From the NCBI RefSeq assembly GCF_030160635.1, contig NZ_BSOS01000067.1, positions 1 through 64,000 of the forward strand: DNA of 64,000 nucleotides, written 5' to 3'. Numbering within the stretch: the stretch's first letter is position 1; each line of letters begins with the position of its first letter. The notes beneath the pieces are model-generated. The model was not told the DNA's origin. It made no database searches and saw nothing but the letters and a program-made list of their open reading frames with translations. The position numbers were made by a program, and so were the translations under genes. This DNA is from Acidocella aquatica. GTDB taxonomy: Bacteria; Pseudomonadota; Alphaproteobacteria; Acetobacterales; Acetobacteraceae. Positions 27,194-35,752 of this stretch are shown piece after piece.

Positions 27194-27213
27194 CCTCTCA
27201 AGGAATTATCATC

Positions 27214-28131
27214 ATGCCTTATTTGCGCGCATCAGACCTCCCCACCCAATCCGCCGGCGAACGCTTCCGCGCCCTGCTCGCCCGCCCCGGTATTTTGCCC
27301 CTGCCCGGCACCCATAACGGCCTCGCCTCGCAGCAGGCGAAAGCCGCCGGCTTCAACGCCTGCTACCTCTCAGGCGCCGCGATGACCGCCTCCATGGGCC
27401 TGCCCGACCTTGGCATCATCACCGTTGATGAAGTCTGCTTCTTCATCAAACAGGTCACCCGCGCCTCCGGCCTGCCGGTATTGGTCGATGGCGACACCGG
27501 CTACGGCGAAGCCCTGAACGTGATGCACATGGTCCGCGCCTTCGAGGATTCCGGCGCCGCCGCCGTGCATCTCGAAGACCAGATCCTGCCCAAAAAATGC
27601 GGCCATCTGAACGACAAAAAACTGGCAACCCCGCAGGACATGGCAGCAAAAATCTCCGCCGCCGCCCACGCGCGCCGCCACCTCTACATCATCGCCCGCA
27701 CCGATGCCGCCGCCTCCGAGGGCATGGACGGTGCCGTGGCCCGCGCCAAGCTCTACATGGAAGCCGGCGCGGACGCGATCTTCCCCGAGGCGCTCAACAC
27801 CGAGGAAATGTTCCGTGAATTCGCCGCCCGCATGCCCGGCGTGCCGCTGCTCGCCAACATGACCGAGTTCGGCCGCACGCCGTTCTACACCAAGGACCAG
27901 TTCGAAGCCTTCGGCTATAAAATGCTGATCTGGCCGGTCACCAGCCTGCGCGTCGCGGCGCTGGCGCAGGAGAAACTCTACCAGAGCATCATGAAGGACG
28001 GCGGCGCTCAAAACTGCGTGGACCAGATGCTGACCCGCAAGGACCTCTACGCGACCATCGACTACGAGGGTTTCGAGGCGCTGGACGCCACCATCGTGAA
28101 AACCATCGTCCCGGAAGTCATCTCGCGTTAA
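27214..28131 (+). CDS. prpB: Methylisocitrate lyase
   Basis: A 305-residue isocitrate-lyase-superfamily enzyme with the catalytic motif KKCGHLNDKK, metal-binding VDGDTGYG and HLEDQ. It cleaves 2-methylisocitrate to pyruvate and succinate, the last step of the methylcitrate cycle. AAGGA precedes ATG 27214. Expression must come from read-through of the terminator just upstream, or from a promoter inside prpC. Confidence 0.93.
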   Translation: MPYLRASDLPTQSAGERFRALLARPGILPLPGTHNGLASQQAKAAGFNACYLSGAAMTASMGLPDLGIITVDEVCFFIKQVTRASGLPVLVDGDTGYGEALNVMHMVRAFEDSGAAAVHLEDQILPKKCGHLNDKKLATPQDMAAKISAAAHARRHLYIIARTDAAASEGMDGAVARAKLYMEAGADAIFPEALNTEEMFREFAARMPGVPLLANMTEFGRTPFYTKDQFEAFGYKMLIWPVTSLRVAALAQEKLYQSIMKDGGAQNCVDQMLTRKDLYATIDYEGFEALDATIVKTIVPEVISR

Positions 28132-28138
28132 CCACCCC

Positions 28139-28166
28139 CGTCATGCCCGCTCCGGCGGGCATGACG
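28139..28166. terminator. Hairpin after prpB
   Basis: CGTCATGCCCGC and GCGGGCATGACG form a perfect 12-bp stem with a TCCG loop, eight bases after the prpB stop. There is no T-run, so it may be a Rho-assisted end or an mRNA-stabilising or REP-like hairpin. Confidence 0.6.
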
Positions 28167-28203
28167 CTTGACGCCGCGCGCCAATCCGGCGACTCAAGGG
28201 CGC

Positions 28204-28905
28204 ATGGACCAAAACAACAAAGCCCTCGTTCTGTTCTCCGGCGGGCAGGACTCCACCACCTGCCTCGCCTGGGCGCTGGAAAATTTCGCCGCGGTCGAGA
28301 CCCTTGGTTTCACTTATGGCCAGCGCCACAACATCGAGATGTCGGTGCGCGCCCCGGTCCGCGAGGCCATCCGCGCCGGTTTCCCCGCCTGGGCGCAGAA
28401 GCTGGGCGAGGACCATGTGATCGACCTGGCCGTGCTCGGCCAGGTCTCTGAATCCGCCCTCACACGCGAGAGCGAGATCACCCTCGCCGCCTCCGGCCTG
28501 CCCACCACCTTTGTCCCCGGCCGCAACCTCGTCTTCCTCACCTTCGCCGCCATGCTGGCCTATCGCCGTGGCGCGCGCCACATCATCGGCGGCATGTGCG
28601 AAACCGATTTTTCCGGCTACCCGGATTGCCGCGATGATTCGGTGAAAGCCATGCAACTGGCGCTCAACACCGGCATGGATACGAATTTCGTGCTGCATAC
28701 CCCGCTGATGTGGATCGACAAGGCGCAGACCTGGAAACTCGCCGAAACCCTGGGCGGCGCGGCGCTGGTCGAACTGATCCGCACCGGCACCCACACCTGC
28801 TACAACGGCGAGCGCGGCCAGCTGCACGGCTGGGGCTACGGCTGCGGCGCCTGCCCGGCCTGCGCGCTACGCGCCCAAGGTTACGCACAATACAAAACTC
28901 GTTGA
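28204..28905 (+). CDS. queC: 7-Cyano-7-deazaguanine synthase
   Basis: A 233-residue PP-loop enzyme: ATP-binding motif [18 protein letters not shown], then [33 protein letters not shown] and the zinc-binding [15 protein letters not shown]. It converts 7-carboxy-7-deazaguanine to preQ0 in queuosine biosynthesis. ATG 28204 begins directly before the PP-loop; an earlier in-frame ATG adds only 12 non-conserved residues that overlap the prpB hairpin. No other queuosine gene is adjacent. Confidence 0.93.
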   Translation: MDQNNKALVLFSGGQDSTTCLAWALENFAAVETLGFTYGQRHNIEMSVRAPVREAIRAGFPAWAQKLGEDHVIDLAVLGQVSESALTRESEITLAASGLPTTFVPGRNLVFLTFAAMLAYRRGARHIIGGMCETDFSGYPDCRDDSVKAMQLALNTGMDTNFVLHTPLMWIDKAQTWKLAETLGGAALVELIRTGTHTCYNGERGQLHGWGYGCGACPACALRAQGYAQYKTR

Positions 28906-28990
28906 TTTTTCGTACCAAACCCGCACAAATTGGGGTGCAAGTAAAAAATTAAGCTGAACTAACAGCACGTTACGCCGGAATCCTCACAAA

Positions 28991-29006
28991 TGCTTCACGT
29001 GAAGCA
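28991..29006. promoter_or_regulatory. parS-like palindrome
   Basis: TGCTTCACGTGAAGCA is a perfect 16-bp palindrome in the queC/BaiN intergenic space. It differs from the ParB-binding parS consensus TGTTTCACGTGAAACA only at two symmetric positions. It sits where the plus-strand GC skew changes sign. It could instead be a simple transcription-end hairpin. Confidence 0.5.
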
Positions 29007-29010
29007 CCTG

Positions 29011-29026
29011 GAGCGCGCTCGCGCTC
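29011..29026 (-). terminator. GC-rich hairpin at the end of the BaiN-like gene
   Basis: GAGCGCG-CT-CGCGCTC overlaps the stop codon of the flavoprotein gene. It has a 7-bp stem and no T-run. Low certainty as a terminator. Confidence 0.3.
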
Positions 29027-30207
29027 TACAGCGCCAGCGCCGCGCTATGGCCGCTGGACCAGGCCCATTGGAAATTATAACCGCCAAGCCAGCCGGTCAC
29101 GTCCACCGCCTCGCCTATGACAAACAGCCCCGGCACCTCGCGCGCGCCCATGGTTTTTGAGAACAGGCCATCGGTATCCACCCCGCCCACCGTGACCTCG
29201 GCCTTGGCGTAGCCCTCGGTTCCCGCCGGGGTGAGGGTGAAGCGGTTTATCATCTCCGCTGTGTTTCTCAGCGCTTTATTGGGCATGTCGCCAATGGTGT
29301 GGTTGCCAAGCGGCGGTTGCAGCAGCGCATGCGCGAGGCGCGCGGGCAGGAATTCTCCCAATACGGTTTTCAGCTCGGCCTTTTTGCGGCTGGCCTTGCG
29401 TTCCAGCAGCACCTCATAGGCGTCCTGGCCGGGGAGCATATCCAGCACCAGCGCGCCGCCCGGCGGCAGGTAGGAGGAGATTTGCAAAATCGCCGGGCCG
29501 GAGAGGCCGCGATGGGTGAAGAGGGTGTTCTCGCGGAACTTGCGCTTGCCGTGGCTGGCGATGGAGTCAAACGAGACGCCGCTCAGCCCCTGCATCCAGG
29601 CCCAGCGCTCGCCGGTGAACACCAAAGGCACCAGGCCGGGGCGGGTCTCCACGATGCCAAGGCCAAACTTGCGCGCCATCTCATACGAAAATCCTGTGGC
29701 GCCCATCTTGGGGATCGAGAGCCCCCCGGTTGCCAGCACCAAAGCGGTGGATTCCACGGTGCCGGCCGTGGTTTCCACACGAAAATGCTCGGCTTTTGAA
29801 ATTTCGGTGACGCTGTGCCCAGTGCGCAACTCCACCCCGGCGGCGCTGCACAGGCCCAGCAGCATCGCCAGAATTTCCTTCGCGGAATTATCACAGAACA
29901 ACTGCCCGAGTTTTTTCTCGTGATATTTTATACCATGCGCCTCGACCAGCGCGATGAAATCCTGCGGCTTGAAACTGGCCAGCGCGGATTTGCAGAAATT
30001 CGGATTTTTCGAGATGAAGTTCTCACCCCCAACCTTAGCGTTGGTGAAATTGCAGCGCCCGCCGCCCGAGATGAGGATTTTGGCGCCCGGTTCCACCACA
30101 TGGTCAAGCACCAGGATTTTTTTGCCGCGCCGCCCCGCCATCGCCGCGCAGAACAGCCCGGCCGCCCCGGCGCCGATGATCACGGCGTCGTAGTGTTTAT
30201 GCGCCAA
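29026..30207 (-). CDS. BaiN/YhiN (HI0933) family flavoprotein
   Basis: A 393-residue NAD(P)/FAD-dependent oxidoreductase. YDAVIIGAGAAGLFCAAMAG is the FAD-binding start, KILISGGGRCNFTN the highly conserved HI0933 motif, and the C-terminus has TVGGVDTDG and GLFVIGEAVDVTGWLGGYN (shown in part). Physiological substrates of most family members are unknown; BaiN reduces bile-acid enones in gut clostridia. It is a single gene downstream of the YbjQ cluster, with 17 bp to its neighbour. Confidence 0.88.
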   Translation of the reverse strand: MAHKHYDAVIIGAGAAGLFCAAMAGRRGKKILVLDHVVEPGAKILISGGGRCNFTNAKVGGENFISKNPNFCKSALASFKPQDFIALVEAHGIKYHEKKLGQLFCDNSAKEILAMLLGLCSAAGVELRTGHSVTEISKAEHFRVETTAGTVESTALVLATGGLSIPKMGATGFSYEMARKFGLGIVETRPGLVPLVFTGERWAWMQGLSGVSFDSIASHGKRKFRENTLFTHRGLSGPAILQISSYLPPGGALVLDMLPGQDAYEVLLERKASRKKAELKTVLGEFLPARLAHALLQPPLGNHTIGDMPNKALRNTAEMINRFTLTPAGTEGYAKAEVTVGGVDTDGLFSKTMGAREVPGLFVIGEAVDVTGWLGGYNFQWAWSSGHSAALAL

Positions 30208-30224
30208 AATATCTGGTCCTTACT

Positions 30225-31040
30225 CTAGTCGTTGACCGAGAGCACCATGATCGGGTCTGGGATTTTATCCGGGGCGATTTCCTGATCCAGCGGCAAAACC
30301 GCCGTGCCGATGGCGAAGAATTCGATCACATGGGTTTTCCAGCCGAAACTGCCTTCATGAATATCCACCCCCACGACGCCTTCGGCCTTGGCGGCCGCCG
30401 CCTCGAACTGCATGCGCTCGACCGCGATTTCGCGCGCCTCATACATCGCGGCGGTGAAATTCTCCAACTCCACATTGCGCCCCACCGTGCCCAGCCCTGA
30501 GAGCACGCCGCGATGCGCGACATGATAGACGCAACTGCCCATCACCATCTCCACCGGGCGGTAGCCGGCATGCAGCAGGGACCAGAAATCCTGGCCCGAT
30601 AGATCAGAGGTGAAAGGCCCGCCATCATGCGCGCGGAAGCCCTTATGCCCCTCGCCATGCACAACGCCGGTGCCGATGGCGATGAATTCAAGCAGCTGCT
30701 CGTCCCACTCCAGGCGTTTGATGGTGAGTTTGACACCAACAATGCCATCGGCCCCCATGGCGGAGGCTTCGGCGCGCATGCGCGACATCGCCAGCTCGCG
30801 CGCATGATACATGGCCTTGGAGAGCACATCCATCTCCTGGCTCTTGGACCATGAGCCGTATTGAATGCCGACATGATACACGCAGGAGCCGACGCACAGG
30901 CCAATCGGCTCGAACCCCGCCTTGCGCACCAGCAGGAATTCATTGACCGAGAAATCCGAGGTGAAAACCCCGGTGGAATGCGCGCTGCCGCGCAGTCCTT
31001 TTAAACGCTCCTGCGCGTGGGCGGGAAGATCCAATGTCAT
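30225..31040 (-). CDS. Tandem YbjQ (UPF0145) domain protein
   Basis: A 271-residue protein built of two related halves. Each carries the YbjQ-type block with G-S-C-V-Y-H-V (residues about 50-58 and 170-178) and an AMYxARExAxxRM helix followed by GVVGV or GIVGV. YbjQ proteins form pentameric rings and are often called putative heavy-metal-binding; the function is not established. ATG 31040 is chosen (GGAG upstream) over the longer frame. It is the last gene of the TelA cluster, with a 2-base gap to the preceding stop. Confidence 0.75.
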   Translation of the reverse strand: MTLDLPAHAQERLKGLRGSAHSTGVFTSDFSVNEFLLVRKAGFEPIGLCVGSCVYHVGIQYGSWSKSQEMDVLSKAMYHARELAMSRMRAEASAMGADGIVGVKLTIKRLEWDEQLLEFIAIGTGVVHGEGHKGFRAHDGGPFTSDLSGQDFWSLLHAGYRPVEMVMGSCVYHVAHRGVLSGLGTVGRNVELENFTAAMYEAREIAVERMQFEAAAAKAEGVVGVDIHEGSFGWKTHVIEFFAIGTAVLPLDQEIAPDKIPDPIMVLSVND

Positions 31041-31042
31041 GG

Positions 31043-31960
31043 CTAGATGGCTCCGTCTCGTTCGTTGCTGGCGTAGGATTGGTGGTGAGGCTTGCTGCCC
31101 TGTAGCGGGGTTTTGCCGGCGCACATATCCACCACCATGGAAATATCATGCGGCAGCGGCGTGCCGCGCCGCGCGTCCACCGTTGTCGCGATGACGATGT
31201 AGCGCGCCAGATATTCCTTGAACTTGCGCTCGTTCACCTCGCGTTCGCGGTCAAACATCTGGGAGAAATTCACATGCGCGAGCACGCCATTGCCGCGCGG
31301 GCGGGCGGATTCGCGCAAATTCGCATGTGCGCGGTTGCGCACATCGTTCCACAGGGCCGAGAGCTGCGGCGCCTCGATATTGCCCATCCACGCCTGGTTG
31401 GCGCTGTTGTTCCAGTCGCTCAGCCATTGATAATGCGCGCCGATGGCAATGCCGGTGGGGACCACATCGGCCTCCAGCAGCTTCACGAACTCCAAGGCCG
31501 GGACGGTGGCGATGATCGGGTCTGGCGAGGGCGCCAGGCCATCAATTTTCACCGCCGTGCCGAGCAGGGTGAAATCCATGCTCTCGCCGGTCTCAAGCGG
31601 GATGGTGCGCATCTTCACATCGAGCACCGCGTTGGCGCCGCAGGCCTTGGCCTCTTGCGCCAGGCGCGCCAGGGCGGCTTCCCAGCCCTGGGAATGGCCC
31701 AGAGTCCATGAAAAACCGTAATGCAGCCAGCAGGTGGCGGAGATAGCGGCGATGGGTTTAAGCCCGTGCGAGCGCGTGATGAGCAGCTCCGCCGGGGTGA
31801 GGGTCGCCATCCAGGGTTTGGCGCCGGAGGCAGCACCTTGCAGCCGCTCCAGCGTAGCGGTGGGGATGCGGTTGCCGCGCAGGCTCATGAGAATGTCCGC
31901 CTGACGGCGCAGCTCCTCCGGCGCGGGGGCCTTGGGTTTGAAGCGGTCGAAGAGCCCCAT
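31043..31960 (-). CDS. YbjQ-like domain protein
   Basis: A 305-residue soluble protein starting MGLFDRFKPK. The part around residues 110-145 (LAQEAKACGANAVLDVKM, then LLGTAVKI) follows the YbjQ pattern of a helix and a strand ending in an ILGTAV-like motif. The second half (GAHYQWLSDWNNSANQAW onward) looks like a diverged repeat. Its ATG overlaps the stop of the 126-residue gene by one base (TGATG). Function unknown; by position it works with TelA. Confidence 0.6.
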   Translation of the reverse strand: MGLFDRFKPKAPAPEELRRQADILMSLRGNRIPTATLERLQGAASGAKPWMATLTPAELLITRSHGLKPIAAISATCWLHYGFSWTLGHSQGWEAALARLAQEAKACGANAVLDVKMRTIPLETGESMDFTLLGTAVKIDGLAPSPDPIIATVPALEFVKLLEADVVPTGIAIGAHYQWLSDWNNSANQAWMGNIEAPQLSALWNDVRNRAHANLRESARPRGNGVLAHVNFSQMFDREREVNERKFKEYLARYIVIATTVDARRGTPLPHDISMVVDMCAGKTPLQGSKPHHQSYASNERDGAI

Positions 31961-32340
31961 CAGCTTGCCATGAACTGTTGCAGCGAGGCGCTCAGGCTTT
32001 GCGCATGGGCCGAGGCGTTCGCGGTCTCCTGCGCGAGGCGGGCGAACCATTCGGCCGGGTCCATGGTCTTGGTGTTGAGCGTGATGCCGCGCACCACCAT
32101 GCCGATGCTGGCCTGCAACCGCCCGCCGGCAAGCTCCAGCCTGTAGCGGTTCTCGCCCAGCTCGATGGTGACGCCGGTGATGGTGCCGGTTTTGGCGAAG
32201 AAGCCCTTTTTCTCCTGGATGCTGACCAGCTCGGGCATCGCCTCCTTCAGCCGCCGCGCGAAGGCGCCGAGGTTGCTCTGGGCGTCGGCCGAGAAGCGGC
32301 GCAGCCAGGCGGCCTGCATGTCAAAATCCAGCTCGCTCAT
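31960..32340 (-). CDS. Uncharacterised protein of the TelA cluster
   Basis: A 126-residue acidic-to-neutral protein without signal peptide or membrane segment. The N-terminal half is helical (AAWLRRFSADAQSNLGAFAR), the middle is strand-rich (GTITGVTIELGENRYRLELA), and the end is again helical. I do not recognise a family. It overlaps telA by ATGA and the next gene by one base, so the four genes are translated as a unit. Confidence 0.7.
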   Translation of the reverse strand: MSELDFDMQAAWLRRFSADAQSNLGAFARRLKEAMPELVSIQEKKGFFAKTGTITGVTIELGENRYRLELAGGRLQASIGMVVRGITLNTKTMDPAEWFARLAQETANASAHAQSLSASLQQFMAS

Positions 32341-33560
32341 GGGGCGATGGCCCGCGCGTTGGCGCCCTGCATGCCGCGCACGAGTTTATCGCGGATCTCC
32401 GCCAGTTTCTGTTCGCGCCCGGCATCGGCGGCGGCGACTTCGCGTTCGATGTCGATAACCTCGTTCATGCTGGCGATGGCCTCATCGGCCACCTGGGCCA
32501 GAACCTCGATATTGCGCGGATCGCCGCCGAGCGAGCGGGCGGCGGAGGTGGCGGCCTCGTGCGCGCCCTTGGCGGCGAGCAGGGTGATCTGGCGGTTGGC
32601 CTCCTCCAGCTTGGCCGAAGCCTCGGCGGCGTTGCGGATTTCCACCTGCACCACGGCCTGCGAGGCCACGGCCATGAGGCGGGGGATGACCACCAGCAGG
32701 CCGTTGGAGATTTTCATCATGCGGGTTTCAGCCGCCGAGCGGTTCTGGCCGATGATGGGGATGAGCATGGCCGAGCCGACCAGGGCCTCGCGCATATCCG
32801 CTATTTTGCTCCGGAAATTGGCAATCGCGCCCCTGAAAGCCTGGACCTCGGCGGCGTCGGCGGGGTCGTTGGTTTGCACGGCGTGCTGGCGCTTGGCTTC
32901 CAGCTCGGCCTGCGCGCGGTCGAGCGCGATCTGCCCGGCTGCGATTTCGATTTTCAGCCCGTGCAGGGATTGGCGGATGGCCAGGGCCTGCTGGTCCAGC
33001 AGCTCGATGGTGACGGCGAGGTCGGCCTTGGTTTTGCGCGCCTTGGCCTGCTGGTCGTCCATGAGGGTGAGGAATTTTTTGCGGTTTTCGGCAAAGCCCT
33101 TGAAGGCGGTGTTGGCATCCGCGATGGCGCCGAGCAGCTTGCCGACCAGGCCCTTTTTATGCGCGCCGGTTTGGGATTCGGCCTGGAGATCCTGGATGCG
33201 CAGGATTTTGATGCCATCGATCACCGAAGCAGCGATGCGCCCGGCCTCGCCCGCGTCACCCAGGCGCACCCCGGTGAGCAGCTGGCGCGAGGCGGCGGCG
33301 ATGTTGGCCAATACGCCGTCACCATGGGCAAGCAGGGTGGTGGTCTGGGCGAAATCTATCTTGGCCGCCGAGGCGGTGGCGGCGGCGAGGTCTTCGGGGG
33401 AGAGGTTGGCGACTTCAACCAGCCGCTCGGGCGGCGGTTCGGGCGCCAGGGCGGGGTTGGCGGCGGCGGGTGTGACCGCCTGCGCCGGGGCGGGGGTGGG
33501 TGGGTCCAGATTGTCAAACACGGAAAGGTCGAGCGGGGCGGCGGAAATCGTCTGAGGCAT
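32337..33560 (-). CDS. telA: TelA/KlaA-type toxic anion resistance protein
   Basis: A 407-residue protein. After a Pro/Ala-rich leader of about 50 residues it is almost entirely alpha-helical coiled coil, with the TelA pattern: KKFLTLMDDQQAKARKTKADL, IPIIGQNRSAAETRMMKISNGL and ANRQITLLAAK (first two shown in part). TelA was named from plasmid tellurite resistance; chromosomal homologues are linked to envelope and cell-wall stress. Here it heads a cluster with two YbjQ-like proteins. Confidence 0.85.
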   Translation of the reverse strand: MPQTISAAPLDLSVFDNLDPPTPAPAQAVTPAAANPALAPEPPPERLVEVANLSPEDLAAATASAAKIDFAQTTTLLAHGDGVLANIAAASRQLLTGVRLGDAGEAGRIAASVIDGIKILRIQDLQAESQTGAHKKGLVGKLLGAIADANTAFKGFAENRKKFLTLMDDQQAKARKTKADLAVTIELLDQQALAIRQSLHGLKIEIAAGQIALDRAQAELEAKRQHAVQTNDPADAAEVQAFRGAIANFRSKIADMREALVGSAMLIPIIGQNRSAAETRMMKISNGLLVVIPRLMAVASQAVVQVEIRNAAEASAKLEEANRQITLLAAKGAHEAATSAARSLGGDPRNIEVLAQVADEAIASMNEVIDIEREVAAADAGREQKLAEIRDKLVRGMQGANARAIAP

Positions 33561-33619
33561 GCTGAACTCCGGCGGATGGCGGGGAGCCTAGCCGAAGGCG
33601 GCGTGGCAGGGCAACCACA

Positions 33620-33651
33620 CAAAAAAAGGGCGGCACCTCGCGGCGCCGCCC
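33620..33651 (-). terminator. Intrinsic terminator of the APC permease gene
   Basis: On the minus strand GGGCGGC (33651-33645) pairs with GCCGCCC (33634-33628), followed by TTTTTTT (33627-33621), about 20 bases after the permease stop. It separates the permease from the telA cluster. Confidence 0.85.
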
Positions 33652-33671
33652 CGATTGTTTGGCGGAGACGA

Positions 33672-35090
33672 TTAGTACTCTTCGTCCGCGACGTAGGAGC
33701 CGATGCGCTGCACCAGATCCGGGTTACGCTTGGCCAGGATGGCGCCGTAGATGACCGAGAAGATCAGCAGGGCGAGCGCCAGCTTGGGATAGAGGTTGAA
33801 CGGATAGGGCTGACCCGGCTGCACCAGACCCCAGAGCGGGAACAGCATGGCGCCGGTGCCCAGCAGGGGGAGGATGAGGTGCTTGATCGGGCTGAAATCT
33901 TCCCGGTGGTAACGCAGCATGTAGACCGGGAGGGCCAGGTTGGTGAGCAGGTAGGTCACGATCACGGGGATGGTGCCCAGGGTGCCGGTGTCGCCAAAGA
34001 GGGTGACCGGGTCAATGTTATAGGCGTAGCCGAACACCAGCACGATCGCCAGGGCGACGAGGATGTAGGTCCACATCGCGGTGTGCGGTGTTTTGTGCTG
34101 CGGGTGGATTTTGCCGAAGAAGGTCGGCAGCAGGCCCTCGCGCGAGGAGCTGAACAGAATACGCGCCTGCGCATTGGTCAGACCGATGAGCGAGGAGAAA
34201 ATGCTGGTCACACCGGCGATGTAGGCGACGATGAGCAGCCCGGCCGCGGAAGCCTTGAAGGCATCGACGAAGGGGATGGTCGAGGCGCTGATCGCGGCGA
34301 GATTGTTCTTGAAGGCGTTCTCGGTCGCGAAGGCGAGGAACATGTAGAGGATGCCGATGGCCAGCGTGCCGGTGATGAGCGCGCGCGGCACGTTGCGGCG
34401 GGGGTTGGTGGTCTCCTCAGCCAGCATGGCCGAGTTTTCCCAGCCGATGAAGAGGTAGATGGCGAGGGGGAAGCCAAGGCCGATGCCCTTCCAGCCGCCG
34501 GTGATGCTGGAGAACATCAGAGGCTGCCAGGAGAGGGTGGCGCGGTTGACCCAGAGCATGATGACCGCGCCGATGAGCAGCAGGATCAGCTCGAAATAGA
34601 AGAAGATCGCCGCCCAGGTGGTGGACAGGCTGATGCCGCGCGAGACGAGCAGGCCGACGATGCCGGTGACGATGATGCTGAGCACCTGCCAGGGAACGTT
34701 GATGCCCAGGAAGAGCTGGAGCGTGCTGGCCGCCCAGCCGCCGGCGATGACGACGACCGAGGAAGCCGCGATGCAATAGCCGACCACCACGAAGATGGAG
34801 GCGGCGGCACCGGCGAACGGGCCGAAGGACATGCCGATGAAGGTGACGAAGGAGCCGGTGCTGGGGCGGTATTTGGAGAACTCGGCCAGCGTGTTGGTGA
34901 GAAAGAGGATAACCACCATGGCGGTGAGGATGGTGAGCGGGGCGCCGACTCCGGCACCGGAGACGATAAGGCCAAAGCCAAAGAAGAAGCTCATGGCCGG
35001 GGCGATGTTCGCCAGTGTCGAGGCAATAATCTGGGATAGTCCCAGACTATCCTTGGCGAGACGATGCCCGTCCCGTGCTGGTGCGCTCAT
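33672..35090 (-). CDS. APC-superfamily amino acid permease
   Basis: A 472-residue inner-membrane protein with about 12 hydrophobic segments. SLGLSQIIASTLANIAPAMS with the following GAG motif is the substrate-binding helix 1 of APC transporters; FIGWENSAMLAEETTNPRRN is the conserved helix 6-7 motif. It imports an amino acid or amine by proton symport; the substrate cannot be read from sequence. ATG 35090 is chosen over a longer frame because GGGAG precedes it and the transporter core begins there. It stands alone with its own terminator. Confidence 0.88.
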   Translation of the reverse strand: MSAPARDGHRLAKDSLGLSQIIASTLANIAPAMSFFFGFGLIVSGAGVGAPLTILTAMVVILFLTNTLAEFSKYRPSTGSFVTFIGMSFGPFAGAAASIFVVVGYCIAASSVVVIAGGWAASTLQLFLGINVPWQVLSIIVTGIVGLLVSRGISLSTTWAAIFFYFELILLLIGAVIMLWVNRATLSWQPLMFSSITGGWKGIGLGFPLAIYLFIGWENSAMLAEETTNPRRNVPRALITGTLAIGILYMFLAFATENAFKNNLAAISASTIPFVDAFKASAAGLLIVAYIAGVTSIFSSLIGLTNAQARILFSSSREGLLPTFFGKIHPQHKTPHTAMWTYILVALAIVLVFGYAYNIDPVTLFGDTGTLGTIPVIVTYLLTNLALPVYMLRYHREDFSPIKHLILPLLGTGAMLFPLWGLVQPGQPYPFNLYPKLALALLIFSVIYGAILAKRNPDLVQRIGSYVADEEY

Positions 35091-35287
35091 GTTGTTTTTG
35101 CTCCCTGAATTATGTGATGGGTGTAATCGCGCGGTAAGCTTCGGTCCTAAGAGGGGATTCGTCAACCTCTCAGGCCCGGAACCCGGCCTTTGGGGCCATG
35201 TTCCATCTACAGTTGCAGGGGCGAAGGCGCGGGGGAACGGCTATTTTCGTTCCATTTTGAGACAGTGTTTCCGTTTTGGGAAGGCGT

Positions 35288-35752
35288 TCAAGCTTCCGCG
35301 ATCAGGCGCCCGCTCTCCTGCACACCCAGGGCCTGGAGGGTTTTCAGGGCGGCATTAAGGCCCCGGTTGAGCTGTTGGGCGCGGCGATTGGCCCCGGCGG
35401 AGCGTTTGGCGAAACGCGCCAGGGCGAAGCGCAAGGCCTCCGCCAGGCCGGCTGCGTCTTCCTCCTCGATCTGGCGCAGTTGCGCGGCGGCGGCGGCGAG
35501 GTTGCAGGCGCCGAGCTGGCCCATGGCACCGGCGATTTCGGCAAAGGCCGGGGAGGCGGATTTGAGCGCCGTTTCCACCACCGTGGCGGCGGCGGAGATT
35601 TCGTTCGGTTTGCCGGTGAGCATCAGGGAGTCGAGGGTTTGCAGTTTTTGGCTGAGGTCTTCCACAAGGTTGAGCCCCTGTTGCAGGATGCTGGCGACGG
35701 GAAGCGGCTTTGCGCCATGCGGAAGGGGACGAAACTGCCCGGCAATGCTCAT
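35288..35752 (-). CDS. Small helical flagellar protein, possibly FlgN-type chaperone
   Basis: A 154-residue all-helical soluble protein, last gene of the flagellin-fliD-fliS-flgM run, overlapping flgM by one base (TAATG). Size, helicity and position directly after flgM fit FlgN, the export chaperone of the hook-associated proteins FlgK and FlgL. The sequence itself has no motif I would call diagnostic, so this is a context-based suggestion. Confidence 0.45.
   Translation of the reverse strand: MSIAGQFRPLPHGAKPLPVASILQQGLNLVEDLSQKLQTLDSLMLTGKPNEISAAATVVETALKSASPAFAEIAGAMGQLGACNLAAAAAQLRQIEEEDAAGLAEALRFALARFAKRSAGANRRAQQLNRGLNAALKTLQALGVQESGRLIAEA

Noticed and set aside
28906-29025. oriC itself at the skew switch
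   Set aside because: Only 120 bp, with no DnaA boxes (TTATCCACA-like) or AT-rich unwinding repeats; the origin, if near, lies elsewhere.
32559-35039. 826-codon open frame antisense to telA and the APC permease
   Set aside because: It is a compositional shadow: high GC3 on the minus strand removes stops from this frame. It has no domain, and both minus-strand genes are clear.
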